From JAUIAI01 sp049680625 (GTDB taxonomy: Bacteria > Pseudomonadota > Gammaproteobacteria > Burkholderiales > Burkholderiaceae_E), in assembly GCA_049680625.1 (NCBI GenBank), contig JBAUID010000024.1, positions 1-40,058 on the forward strand: a DNA stretch of 40,058 nucleotides, given 5' to 3'. The stretch's first letter is position 1. Each line of letters begins with the position of its first letter. The notes beneath the pieces were generated by a model. The model searched no databases. It had not been told where the DNA came from and worked only from the letters and a program-made list of their open reading frames with translations. Of this stretch, positions 21,846 through 30,268 are shown piece after piece. A program made the position numbers and the translations under genes.

Positions 21846-24753
21846 GGGTACGGGTCTCTCCGTTGCCGTGCAGGTTGCTGTTGCAGCGTGGGCACAAGCC
21901 TTCATTGTCTCCCGAGGTGGCAACCTGCGGGTGGTAGTGCCAGCATCGCTGACACTTCTGAGCAACGCTGGCGTTCACCACAATTTTCTCGTCGGCTTCG
22001 CTGGCCACTGGGTGCAGGCTGGCTCGCGAGGTCAGCATAACAAACCGCAAATCGTCACCGAGGCTGGCCAGGGCTTGTGCGCGGGCCGGGCTGAGATGCA
22101 AATCAATCTCGGCCTGTAATGACGACCCGAGTTTGCCATCTTCGCGCAGTGATTCAATCTCTTTGAATGCATCAGCCCGTACTGCCCGAATTTTTTCCCA
22201 GCGGGCAGCGGTCGCTGACGCATCCGGTACGGTCGGAAAATCGTAAAAAGTTTCCGTAAAGATAGTGCCAGTCATTTTTGCCTGTTCGGGTGCCAGTATT
22301 GGCCACGCCTCTTCTGCGGTAAACGAGAGCATTGGCGCCATTATCCGCAGCAAGCCGTTGGCAATGTGAAACAGAGCGGTTTGCGCTGAACGTCGACCCA
22401 GGCTGTCGGGGGCCATTGTGTACAAGCGGTCTTTCAGAATATCCAGGTAGAACGAACCGAGGTCTTCTGAGCAAAAAATCTGTAACTTGGCCACTACGGG
22501 ATGAAACTCATACGCATCCATGTCTTTCAGAATGCCGGCTTGCCAGTTCGCCGACATTACCATGGCAAACTGGTCAATATCGAGCATTCGATCAACCGGT
22601 ACTGCGTGTTTTTGCGGATCAAAGTCAGAGACATTGGCCAGTAAAAAGCGCAAGGTATTTCGAATGCGGCGGTACGACTCCACCACACGTTTGAGAATTT
22701 CGTCGGACAGGCGTAATTCACCAGAGTAGTCAGAGCTGGCGACCCACAAGCGCAAAATTTCAGCACCCAACTTGTTGTAAATGTCCTGTGGGTCGATCCC
22801 GTTATTCAGCGACTTTGACATTTTTCTGCCCTGGCCATCGACTACAAAGCCGTGGGTCAGTAACGCTTTGTACGGGGCACATCCGTTCAGCATGGATGAG
22901 GTCAGCAGGGAAGAGTGAAACCAGCCCCGGTGCTGATCACTGCCTTCCAGGTACATGTCAGCGGGGAAGGTCGACTGTTCCGCATGGGAGCCGCGCAACA
23001 CGGTCGCATGGGTTGTGCCCGAATCAAACCACACGTCCAGGGTGTCGAGGTTTTTCTGCCAGCTGCCGTCGTTGGTTTCGCCGATGGCCAGGAACAAGGT
23101 GTCCAGCTCCAGTGTCTGCCACGCTTCGATGCCATTTCTTTCGATGTGTTGCGCAACCACTTCCAGCATTTCACCGTTTCGCGGATGTAACTCGCCATTC
23201 TCACGGTTTACAACAAAAGCCATGGGCACACCCCACTGGCGTTGTCGGGACAACGTCCAGTCCGGCCGGTTGGCAATCATGGCATGCAGGCGGGCCTGAC
23301 CCCAGGCGGGGAAAAATTCGGTGTCCTCAACCGCCTTGAGCGCAACCTCGCGCAAAGTTTTGCCACCGTCGCTGGGGGTGAGATCCATGCCGGCAAACCA
23401 TTGTGACGATGCCCGGTAGATGATTGGGGTTTTGTGGCGCCAGCAGTGCATGTAGCTATGGGTGTACTTTACGGCTGAAAACAAGCCACCACATTCGCGC
23501 AGCTTGTCGACAATCTTTGGGTTGGCTTTCCAGATATGTTCTCCGCCGAAAAACTCCAGCGATTCTGAATACTGGCCGTTGCCCAGAACAGGCTGAAGGA
23601 TGTCGGCATCGCTCATGCCGTGCTGTTTACAGGATTGAAAGTCATCAACACCGTAGGCCGGGGAGGAATGCACAATCCCGGTGCCGGTTTCAGTGGTAAC
23701 AAAGTCGCCAAGGTAAACCGGCGATTCTCGGTTATACAGCGGGTGTTTGAAGCGAATGTTTTCCAGTGCGGCACCCTGGCAGGTGGCGATTGTTTTGCCC
23801 GTGATTCCGTAGGACTCCAGGCATTGCTCGACCCGATCCACTGCCAGGATTAACAACGCGGCCTCACCTTCCCAGTTGTCTGTCTGCACCAGGGCGTACT
23901 GGATTTCAGGATGAACGTTCAATGCCTGGTTCGACGGAATGGTCCACGGAGTGGTTGTCCAGATCATGCAGTAACCGCGCTTGACCGGCATTTCGGGCAA
24001 GCCAAAGGCTTTGTCCAGGGCCGCAAGCTGGTCGGGTACAAATCCGAAACCGACGTCGATGGCGGTATCGTGTTTGTCCGCGTATTCGACCTCGGCTTCA
24101 GCAAGAGCGGAGCCACAATCAAAACACCAGTTCACGGGTTTGAGCCCGCGGTAGACAAAACCCTTGTCAATCAGTTGGCCCAGAGCGCGCAGCTCGTCGG
24201 CTTCGTTCTGGAAGTTCATTGTCAGATACGGGTTGTCCCATTCGCCGAGCACCCCGAGTCGGATAAAGTCTTTCTTCTGGTTTTCTATTTGTTCGGTTGC
24301 ATAGGCGCGCGACTTCGCCTGTACCTCGGCAGCGGGTAGACCGCGGCCGTACTTTTTCTCGATCTGAATTTCAATCGGCATACCGTGGCAGTCCCACCCC
24401 GGTACGTAACGTGCATCAAAGCCGGCCATGTTGCGGCTTTTGACAATCATGTCTTTCAATATCTTGTTAACCGCATGGCCGGCATGAATCGCCCCGTTTG
24501 CATAAGGCGGACCGTCGTGCAAGACCCATACCGGACGCCCTTTGGATGCGCTCCGGATTTTTTTGTAGACGGCATCTTGTTCCCATTGGCCCACCCAGCC
24601 GGGTTCGCGCTTGGCGAGATCGCCACGCATTGGAAAAGCCGTGTCAGGCAAATTAAGCGTCGCCCGATAAGATTTTCCCTTGTCAGTGGCTTTGTCTGGT
24701 TTGTCTGGCTTACCTGGGTTGCCGGGTTTACTGCTGTTGTCTGGCTTGGGCAT
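21838..24753 (-). CDS. ileS: Isoleucine-tRNA ligase
   Basis: Charges tRNA-Ile. The 971-residue class I synthetase has HAGH (90-93, the HIGH motif) in DGPPYANGAIHAGHAVNKIL, the editing (CP1) domain in the first half, and KMSKS in DGQGRKMSKSLNNGID. The C-terminal zinc site is CQRCWHYHPQ followed by CPRCNSNLHG. The N-terminus is extended by about 24 residues relative to E. coli. The extra part (GNPGKPDKPDKATDKG) is Pro/Lys/Asp-rich and probably disordered. Its start overlaps the ribF stop (TGATG) and its stop overlaps lspA, giving a ribF-ileS-lspA operon. Confidence 0.98.
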   Translation of the reverse strand: MPKPDNSSKPGNPGKPDKPDKATDKGKSYRATLNLPDTAFPMRGDLAKREPGWVGQWEQDAVYKKIRSASKGRPVWVLHDGPPYANGAIHAGHAVNKILKDMIVKSRNMAGFDARYVPGWDCHGMPIEIQIEKKYGRGLPAAEVQAKSRAYATEQIENQKKDFIRLGVLGEWDNPYLTMNFQNEADELRALGQLIDKGFVYRGLKPVNWCFDCGSALAEAEVEYADKHDTAIDVGFGFVPDQLAALDKAFGLPEMPVKRGYCMIWTTTPWTIPSNQALNVHPEIQYALVQTDNWEGEAALLILAVDRVEQCLESYGITGKTIATCQGAALENIRFKHPLYNRESPVYLGDFVTTETGTGIVHSSPAYGVDDFQSCKQHGMSDADILQPVLGNGQYSESLEFFGGEHIWKANPKIVDKLRECGGLFSAVKYTHSYMHCWRHKTPIIYRASSQWFAGMDLTPSDGGKTLREVALKAVEDTEFFPAWGQARLHAMIANRPDWTLSRQRQWGVPMAFVVNRENGELHPRNGEMLEVVAQHIERNGIEAWQTLELDTLFLAIGETNDGSWQKNLDTLDVWFDSGTTHATVLRGSHAEQSTFPADMYLEGSDQHRGWFHSSLLTSSMLNGCAPYKALLTHGFVVDGQGRKMSKSLNNGIDPQDIYNKLGAEILRLWVASSDYSGELRLSDEILKRVVESYRRIRNTLRFLLANVSDFDPQKHAVPVDRMLDIDQFAMVMSANWQAGILKDMDAYEFHPVVAKLQIFCSEDLGSFYLDILKDRLYTMAPDSLGRRSAQTALFHIANGLLRIMAPMLSFTAEEAWPILAPEQAKMTGTIFTETFYDFPTVPDASATAARWEKIRAVRADAFKEIESLREDGKLGSSLQAEIDLHLSPARAQALASLGDDLRFVMLTSRASLHPVASEADEKIVVNASVAQKCQRCWHYHPQVATSGDNEGLCPRCNSNLHGNGETRTHA

Positions 24754-25757
24754 CAGTTTCCTGTGGATGCGAAATAGTCGCGCGCCTGGCGCGCATCGAT
24801 AGCAATTTGCTTGGTGAGCAATTCAAGAGAGTCGTAGTTTTCTTCGTCGCGAAGTTTGTGCAAAAACTCCACCTGGACTTGTTCACCGTAAACCGTGCGA
24901 TCAAAATCAAACAAGTGGACCTCAAGCAGGAATTTGCCGGCCGACTCAACTGCGGGGCGCACTCCAAGGCTGGCTACACCAGGCAGGGGGTCTTGCCCCA
25001 GGCCATGGGTCTGCACCACAAACACGCCGGTCACCGCGGGTTGAACAAATGGCAGGCCAACGTTCAATGTTGGATACCCCAGGGTTCTGCCCAACTGCTT
25101 GCCCCGAATCACCGGCCCGCTAATGGTGTACGGTCGCCCCAGTAACAGGCTAACCGTGGCGAAGTCGGCCTGCGCCAGCGCACGGCGTACCAGCGAGCTA
25201 GACACCCGTTCATTGTCGTGCGTGAGCGTTGGCATCCGGTGCAGTTCAAACCTTCCGCAGGCGGCATGTTCACAGAGCAGCTTGTAGTCGCCCTGGCGCT
25301 GGGCGCCAAATCGAAAATCGTCACCAACCATCAGGTGCCGGGCCTGCATTGACCCACAGATGACGCGCTCGATGAAGTCAGCGGCTGGCATATTCGCAAA
25401 GGCTTCGTTAAAAGGAACGATACAAACGGTGTCGACGCCGCAGTCGCGCAAGGCATTAAGACGGTCGGTCTCGGTACTGATGCGGGCCGGTGCCTCGATT
25501 GGCTGGCCGGTGGCGGCCGCATGGCGACTGGCAAAAAACTCGCGCGGGTGTGGCTCAAAAGTCATTACCGTGACGGGCAACGGACCGGCTGCCTCTTTCA
25601 GCTGCGCAATAATGGCCTGGTGTCCCCGGTGGACGCCGTCAAAATTGCCAATAGCCAGTCCGCATCCGCCCAGTCCGCATCCGGCAGTGTTGGCGTTGTC
25701 GGCAACAGCGGCACTTTGGGCAGCAGCCGGGGCGGGCAGGGCGTGGAAAACCTCCAT
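24753..25757 (-). CDS. ribF: Bifunctional riboflavin kinase/FAD synthetase
   Basis: Converts riboflavin to FMN and then FAD. The adenylyltransferase domain begins with AIGNFDGVHRGHQAII (35-50) and includes TFEPHPREFF. The riboflavin kinase domain contains GPVIRGKQLGRTLGYPTLNV and, near the end, VEFLHKLRDEENYDSLELL. It has 334 residues, slightly longer than usual because of an Ala-rich N-terminus before the first motif (residues 1-33). It is the first gene of the ribF-ileS-lspA operon and is divergent from purN. Confidence 0.96.
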   Translation of the reverse strand: MEVFHALPAPAAAQSAAVADNANTAGCGLGGCGLAIGNFDGVHRGHQAIIAQLKEAAGPLPVTVMTFEPHPREFFASRHAAATGQPIEAPARISTETDRLNALRDCGVDTVCIVPFNEAFANMPAADFIERVICGSMQARHLMVGDDFRFGAQRQGDYKLLCEHAACGRFELHRMPTLTHDNERVSSSLVRRALAQADFATVSLLLGRPYTISGPVIRGKQLGRTLGYPTLNVGLPFVQPAVTGVFVVQTHGLGQDPLPGVASLGVRPAVESAGKFLLEVHLFDFDRTVYGEQVQVEFLHKLRDEENYDSLELLTKQIAIDARQARDYFASTGN

Positions 25758-25936
25758 GAAACAGACTAACCAGTGGATGGACGAAAACCATCAAGTATAC
25801 GGGTAACTGCCCGGTAAACACTTGAATTTGGGCCATATTGTCGTCGGGTTGTTCATCCGTAACATCAGCTGACACTGATTGGTGACCAGCAAACCAAGCT
25901 GCGAACATCAAACGCTGACTGATACACTTCGCCCCG

Positions 25937-26599
25937 ATGAAGCGCATCGTTATTTTGATCTCCGGACGTGGTTCGAACATGATTCGAATTGCCCAGTGTT
26001 GTCAGCAGGAATCGTGGCCAGCCCAGATCGCCTGCGTGATCAGCAATCGTCCCGATGCGCCCGGCCTGGTCAGTGCCAGCGAGTTGGGTATTCCTACCCG
26101 GGTTGTTGACCACAAGGGCTTTGCTTCCCGCGCTGCTTTTGATGCCGAACTGGCCATCCAGATCGAGGCGCTTCACGCCGACCTGGTGGTTCTCGCAGGT
26201 TTTATGCGCATTCTTGGTGAGGCATTTGTTGGGCGCTTTCGAAACCGGCTGGTTAACGTACATCCGTCTTTGTTGCCCTCTTTTCCCGGCCTGGATACTC
26301 ATCGTCGGGCACTTGAGGCTGGTGTGAAGCTGCACGGCGCAACCGTGCATTTTGTGATTCCTGAGCTGGATGCCGGACCCATTATTGCCCAGGCGGCAGT
26401 GCCTGTGACCGGCCTTGATACACCCGAGTCCCTGATGCACAGGGTCCAGGCAGCAGAACACTTGTTGTATCCGACGGCCATTCGCTGGTTGGTTTCTGAC
26501 CGGGTCAGCGTTGACGGTGATCGCACCCGCTTTGACGCTGATGCTGCAGAACCCAATGCCTTGCCGGGGATGATGTTCCCCGAGACCCGTATTGTCTAA
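25937..26599 (+). CDS. purN: Phosphoribosylglycinamide formyltransferase
   Basis: Third step of purine synthesis: formyl transfer from 10-formyl-THF to GAR. The 220-residue protein starts with VILISGRGSNM (phosphoribosyl-binding loop). Catalytic residues line up with E. coli PurN: Asn107 and His109 (LVNVHPSLLPSFPG) and Asp145 (PELDAGPII). The C-terminus is about eight residues longer than typical. purM, the usual partner, is not adjacent. The next gene overlaps its last codons. Confidence 0.96.
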   Translation: MKRIVILISGRGSNMIRIAQCCQQESWPAQIACVISNRPDAPGLVSASELGIPTRVVDHKGFASRAAFDAELAIQIEALHADLVVLAGFMRILGEAFVGRFRNRLVNVHPSLLPSFPGLDTHRRALEAGVKLHGATVHFVIPELDAGPIIAQAAVPVTGLDTPESLMHRVQAAEHLLYPTAIRWLVSDRVSVDGDRTRFDADAAEPNALPGMMFPETRIV

Positions 26600-28010
26600 A
26601 TCGCCTAAGGCCCCGGCTGGGCGCACTAATGGCCCCAGGCGGGGCGGTGCCAGGGGTCGGGCTAAGCCCGGTGGCAAACGGTCAGATTCTGGGCCGGGGC
26701 CAGGTAAGGGCACTGGTGGCAGCATGCGTCATTGGCTGGCCCGCGCGGCAACGGCGGCCCTGGCGGGGGATCAGCCGGCAGACCTTGCTTTGCGCGAAGT
26801 GCTTGCGGCGCATCGACAGATTGGTTCTCGCGACCGGCGCCGAATTGCTGATCGGTGTTTTGCCATCTTGCGCTACCGGCGCTCACTGATGACAGCTCTG
26901 GAGCAAGCCGGCGCGGATGCTGCCGATGTGAACAATTTGCTGATTCTCGCCGACGCGCGTTTTGGTAACCCGTTGTTGCCGGCGCCTGACGCGCCGGTTG
27001 CCTGGCTGGAAAAAGCACTGAATTTTGATGCAGCCAATGGTTCGCCCGGCCTGCGTTTTGATCTGCCGGACTGGCTGGTAGCTTCCCTGCAATCCCAGTT
27101 GGGGGCTGAACATTTTGAGTCGGCCGCCCAGGCATTATTGCAAACTGGCAGCCTGGATCTGCGGGTCAATCTGGCCCGGCGCTCCCGCGAGGAGGTTCGC
27201 GAAGCCCTGCAGCGTGCGGGTATCGAAACCATCGTGCCGGGTGAGACGGGTGATGGTGCGGGTGCCGGCTTGAGTACGGACACCTTATTGCGAGTGCCCG
27301 ACCCGGCGGCGGTCGAAAAGACGCAGGCGTTTCGGGACGGGTTTTTTGAAATTCAGGATGCCGGCAGCCAGATGCTGACCCGTTTGGCCGGCCCGAAACG
27401 TAACCAGACTATCGTGGATTTTTGTGCCGGCGCTGGTGGCAAGACCCTGGCGATGGCGGATGTGACCCGGGATACTGGTAACTTGTATGCCTGCGATGCA
27501 TCGGCGCGCCGCCTTGGTCGCCTGAACCCGCGTGTGTTGCGAGCTGGTTTGCGGAGCGTTCGACCGCTGGCAATTGATTCTGAGAACGATCCTCGTCTGG
27601 CACGACTGCTTGGCCGCGCCGATCTGGTTTTTGTGGATGCGCCTTGCAGTGGTCTGGGGACGCTGCGCCGCAACCCCGATCTGAAGTGGCGGGTAAAACC
27701 CGATGACCTGCCGGCCCTGGTGGCCAGCCAGCGGGCAATTCTGGATGCGGCGTCGCGCCTGGTGCGCCCGGGTGGGCGCCTCGTTTACGCCACGTGCAGC
27801 CTGTTAACCGAAGAAAACGAAGCGGTTGGCCTCAATTTCGAAGCGGCAAACCCGACTTTTATTCGCGACGACCTCACCAAGAGGGCAAAATTCCAGCATG
27901 CGGAACGTCCGGCCCCGTTTTCTGGAACCACTGGATATTTACGGATTTGGCCCCATCTTGATTGTTGTGATGGCTACTTTATTGCGGCTTGGACAGCGCC
28001 ACTCGATTAA
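26592..28010 (+). CDS. RsmB/NOP family RNA cytosine-5 methyltransferase
   Basis: Methylates cytosine C5, most likely in 16S rRNA as RsmB does. The frame encodes 472 residues. An Arg/Gly/Pro-rich basic tail (1-44) precedes a NusB-like helical domain (45-180). Then comes the SAM-binding core IVDFCAGAGGKTLAMAD, the catalytic VDAPCSGLGTLRRNPDLKWR and the second-cysteine motif VYATCSLLTEENEAV. Both catalytic cysteines are present. The start is uncertain: the TTG at 26592 overlaps purN and lacks a good ribosome-binding site, while the ATG at 26724 (preceded by GGTGG) would remove the basic tail and still leave the whole NusB-like domain. rsmB normally follows fmt; here it follows another formyltransferase gene, purN, so orthology with rsmB is likely but not certain. 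Confidence 0.9.
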   Translation: MSKSPKAPAGRTNGPRRGGARGRAKPGGKRSDSGPGPGKGTGGSMRHWLARAATAALAGDQPADLALREVLAAHRQIGSRDRRRIADRCFAILRYRRSLMTALEQAGADAADVNNLLILADARFGNPLLPAPDAPVAWLEKALNFDAANGSPGLRFDLPDWLVASLQSQLGAEHFESAAQALLQTGSLDLRVNLARRSREEVREALQRAGIETIVPGETGDGAGAGLSTDTLLRVPDPAAVEKTQAFRDGFFEIQDAGSQMLTRLAGPKRNQTIVDFCAGAGGKTLAMADVTRDTGNLYACDASARRLGRLNPRVLRAGLRSVRPLAIDSENDPRLARLLGRADLVFVDAPCSGLGTLRRNPDLKWRVKPDDLPALVASQRAILDAASRLVRPGGRLVYATCSLLTEENEAVGLNFEAANPTFIRDDLTKRAKFQHAERPAPFSGTTGYLRIWPHLDCCDGYFIAAWTAPLD

Positions 28011-28275
28011 ACGCCTTGGTGCCTGCGTCATTGGATGCCAGGACCAGAGCGCTGGGGCCCCACACTTGGTTTTCAGGTCGGCTCCACGGCCGATTCGGGC
28101 GGCTGGGTGGCTATTGACCAAGATGTCAGGTCATTTTGTTGCTTTGGCCATCGGTCTGTCGATGTCCTGAAATACGTCGGCTGATCACGACGACTACCTG
28201 ATTTGTAAGCGTTTGCAGGTTAAACTTAGGTCTCATCTATTTGTGACTGATTCTTAACGGAGTAACAATTCCCCT

Positions 28276-29490
28276 ATGGATGCTTTTATCGCGGGGTTTC
28301 TGCAATTTCTGGACGAAGGCCTGCTGAATCTGGCCTGGTGGCAAATCATTGTCGTCGCCCTCGTTTTTACCCATCTGACTATTGCCTCGGTCACAATTTT
28401 TCTGCATCGCTGTATGGCGCACCGTGCACTTGATCTGCACGCGATTCCGTCACACTTCATGCGTTTTTGGTTATGGCTGACTACCGGCATGGTCACCAAA
28501 GAATGGACCGCGGTGCACCGCAAGCATCATGCGAAGTGTGAGGCTGAAGGTGATCCGCACAGCCCGAAGCTGTTTGGTTTGAAAACCGTTCTGCTTGAAG
28601 GCTCTGAGTTATACCGCACCGAGTCCAAGATCCAGGAGACCCTGGACAAATACGGGCGCGGCACACCAGACGACTGGCTTGAGCGCAACGTCTACACCGG
28701 CCACTCGGTTTCTGGTGTTGTGCTGATGATGATCATTAATATTTTGTTATTCGGTGTCGCCGGTATAGCTGTTTGGGGTCTTCAGATGATCTGGATTCCG
28801 GTTACTGCTGCCGGCATTATTAACGGCTTGGGTCATGCCAAGGGCTATCGCAATTTTGATATTGTTGATGCCAGCACCAACCTGCTGCCGTGGGGCATCA
28901 TCATTGGCGGTGAAGAGCTGCATAACAATCACCATGCCTATCCAACCTCTGCACGCCTGTCGTCTAAATGGTATGAGTTTGATATCGGCTGGATGTACAT
29001 CCGCCTGATGGAAATGATGGGCCTGGCAAGCGTTCGCAAGACGGCACCACGACCGCGTCTGGATTCCAATGCCACACCCAAACCGGCCGATGCACAAACC
29101 CTGCAAACCGTGATTGCGCTGCGCTATGAGCTGATGGCTGAATACGGCAGCACAATCAAGAATGCCTGCGCGGAAGAGGCTGCACGCCTCAAAGCAATAA
29201 AACATCCCGAATTTGCTTTACTCAAATCAGCCCGTCACTGGTTACATCTCGATGCTGGTAAATGGACAGGTGAGCAGCGTGAGCATCTGGCCACTATTTG
29301 CGAAGCGAGTTCGCGGGTTGAATTCCTGGTTCATATGCGCGAAGAGCTGGCCAGCTTATGGGAAAGTGCCAATGAGTCTCGCGAGCAACTGGTTGAGAAA
29401 TTGCAAAAATGGTGCGAACGTGCCGAAGCCAGTGGCGTGAATGCGCTGCAGGAGTTGTCAGTACGGATGCGTAGTTACAGCGCAGTGTAG
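28276..29490 (+). CDS. Acyl-lipid/acyl-CoA fatty acid desaturase
   Basis: Membrane di-iron desaturase that introduces a double bond into fatty acyl chains. The three His boxes are HRCMAHR (44-50), HRKHH (81-85) and HNNHH (216-220). Hydrophobic segments lie at about 20-43, 62-72, 145-168 and 172-186. Residues 28-260 match the desaturase domain. The last ~140 residues (from about 262) are helical and soluble, and include SRVEFLVHMREELASLW and LQKWCERAEASGVNALQEL. This tail is also present in Pseudomonas-type desaturases of about 394 residues. It probably acts on membrane phospholipids, as DesA does, but that is inference. It stands alone with a 265-base upstream gap and a strong terminator after it. 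Confidence 0.93.
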   Translation: MDAFIAGFLQFLDEGLLNLAWWQIIVVALVFTHLTIASVTIFLHRCMAHRALDLHAIPSHFMRFWLWLTTGMVTKEWTAVHRKHHAKCEAEGDPHSPKLFGLKTVLLEGSELYRTESKIQETLDKYGRGTPDDWLERNVYTGHSVSGVVLMMIINILLFGVAGIAVWGLQMIWIPVTAAGIINGLGHAKGYRNFDIVDASTNLLPWGIIIGGEELHNNHHAYPTSARLSSKWYEFDIGWMYIRLMEMMGLASVRKTAPRPRLDSNATPKPADAQTLQTVIALRYELMAEYGSTIKNACAEEAARLKAIKHPEFALLKSARHWLHLDAGKWTGEQREHLATICEASSRVEFLVHMREELASLWESANESREQLVEKLQKWCERAEASGVNALQELSVRMRSYSAV

Positions 29491-29511
29491 GCGGCCGCTG
29501 TGTTGTGAGCA

Positions 29512-29567
29512 GGTTGCGGCACTGCCGCAACCCAAAAAAAAGGGTCGCTGAAGCGACCCTTTTTTTT
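29512..29567. terminator. Double hairpin with bidirectional intrinsic terminator
   Basis: First hairpin: GGTTGCGGC (29512-29520) with GCCGCAACC (29524-29532), perfect nine pairs. Second: AAAAAAAAGGGTCGCT (29534-29549) with AGCGACCCTTTTTTTT (29552-29567), giving A and T tracts on either side of a GC stem. The second works in both directions, for the desaturase on the plus strand and rpmG on the minus strand. Confidence 0.92.
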
Positions 29568-29581
29568 GGCACAGGCAAGGC

Positions 29582-29737
29582 TTACTTGATCTTGCCTTCT
29601 TTGTAGATCACATGCTTGCGGGCAACCGGATCATATTTCTTGATCGCCATTTTCTCTGGCATGTTGCGTTTGTTCTTGTCAGTTGTGTAGAAGTGACCGG
29701 TGCCAGCGGTTGATTCCAGTTTGATCTTTTCGCGCAT
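29582..29737 (-). CDS. rpmG: 50S ribosomal protein L33
   Basis: A 51-residue ribosomal protein with the L33 sequence MREKIKLESTAGTGHFYTTD, then NMPEKMAIKKYDPVARKHVIYKEGKIK. It has no cysteines, so it is the zinc-independent form, as in E. coli. The start at the ATG 29737 is preceded by GGAG. It lies 12 bases after rpmB on the same strand, the standard rpmB-rpmG pair. It was too short for the supplied frames, and I translated it by hand. Confidence 0.97.
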   Translation of the reverse strand: MREKIKLESTAGTGHFYTTDKNKRNMPEKMAIKKYDPVARKHVIYKEGKIK

Positions 29738-29749
29738 GGTTGTTTCTCC

Positions 29750-29986
29750 TTAAACTCGCTTGCCTTCAGCCCGCATTGTTGCGAGAACTGAATCAATCCC
29801 TTTTTTGTCGATCAGGCGCAGGGCGGCATTGGAAATCCGCAGGCGCACCCAGCGGCTTTCGCTTTCTACCCAGAACCGACGGCTATGCAGGTTAGGCAGG
29901 AAGCGACGCTTGGTTTTGTTATTGGCGTGCGACACATTGTTGCCAGACATTGGCCCTTTGCCGGTCACTTCGCAAACGCGTGACAT
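29750..29986 (-). CDS. rpmB: 50S ribosomal protein L28
   Basis: A 78-residue ribosomal protein, the exact size of E. coli L28. The sequence MSRVCEVTGKGPMSGNNVSH followed by NKTKRRFLPNLHSRRFWVES is diagnostic. The frame is open to 30202, but the family start and a GGAG-containing leader place translation at the ATG at 29986. It is driven by the promoter at 30173-30202 and cotranscribed with rpmG. Confidence 0.97.
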   Translation of the reverse strand: MSRVCEVTGKGPMSGNNVSHANNKTKRRFLPNLHSRRFWVESESRWVRLRISNAALRLIDKKGIDSVLATMRAEGKRV

Positions 29987-30172
29987 GATGAAATTCTCCG
30001 TTGGTTCCAGATTGTGCCGTACCCGGTTTGATAAAACCCAGAACTGGCCATAACACTTCATGGCGACTCTGCTGGGAGTATGTACCATGTTTGTACAGCT
30101 GCACGTTGGAAAACTGCAGCTTGTAAAGCTAATTGCCGCCTGGGTTCCGGCACCGGGCCGGGAAAACCGTCG

Positions 30173-30202
30173 ATTATAGCCGTTGTATGGCCGGTTTGTC
30201 AT
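30173..30202 (-). promoter_or_regulatory. Sigma-70 promoter for rpmB-rpmG
   Basis: On the minus strand ATGACA (30202-30197, five of six), an 18-base spacer and perfect TATAAT (30178-30173). Transcription would start near 30166, leaving a leader of about 180 bases before rpmB. That is long for a ribosomal-protein gene and leaves room for leader regulation. It lies between radC and rpmB. Confidence 0.75.
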
Positions 30203-30268
30203 TTCGGATCATGGATTTTTATATCAGCCGATGAGTGTTGTTCCCCGGTTGCACCCGCCAGGCCAAAA

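Noticed and set aside
25865..26725. 286-codon minus-strand frame across purN
   Set aside because: Covers the conserved purN gene in antisense; the translated product is low in recognisable features.
29059..29490. Transposase remnant fused by assembly error to the desaturase
   Set aside because: The frame is continuous, codon use does not change visibly, and similar extensions are known in Pseudomonas-type desaturases.
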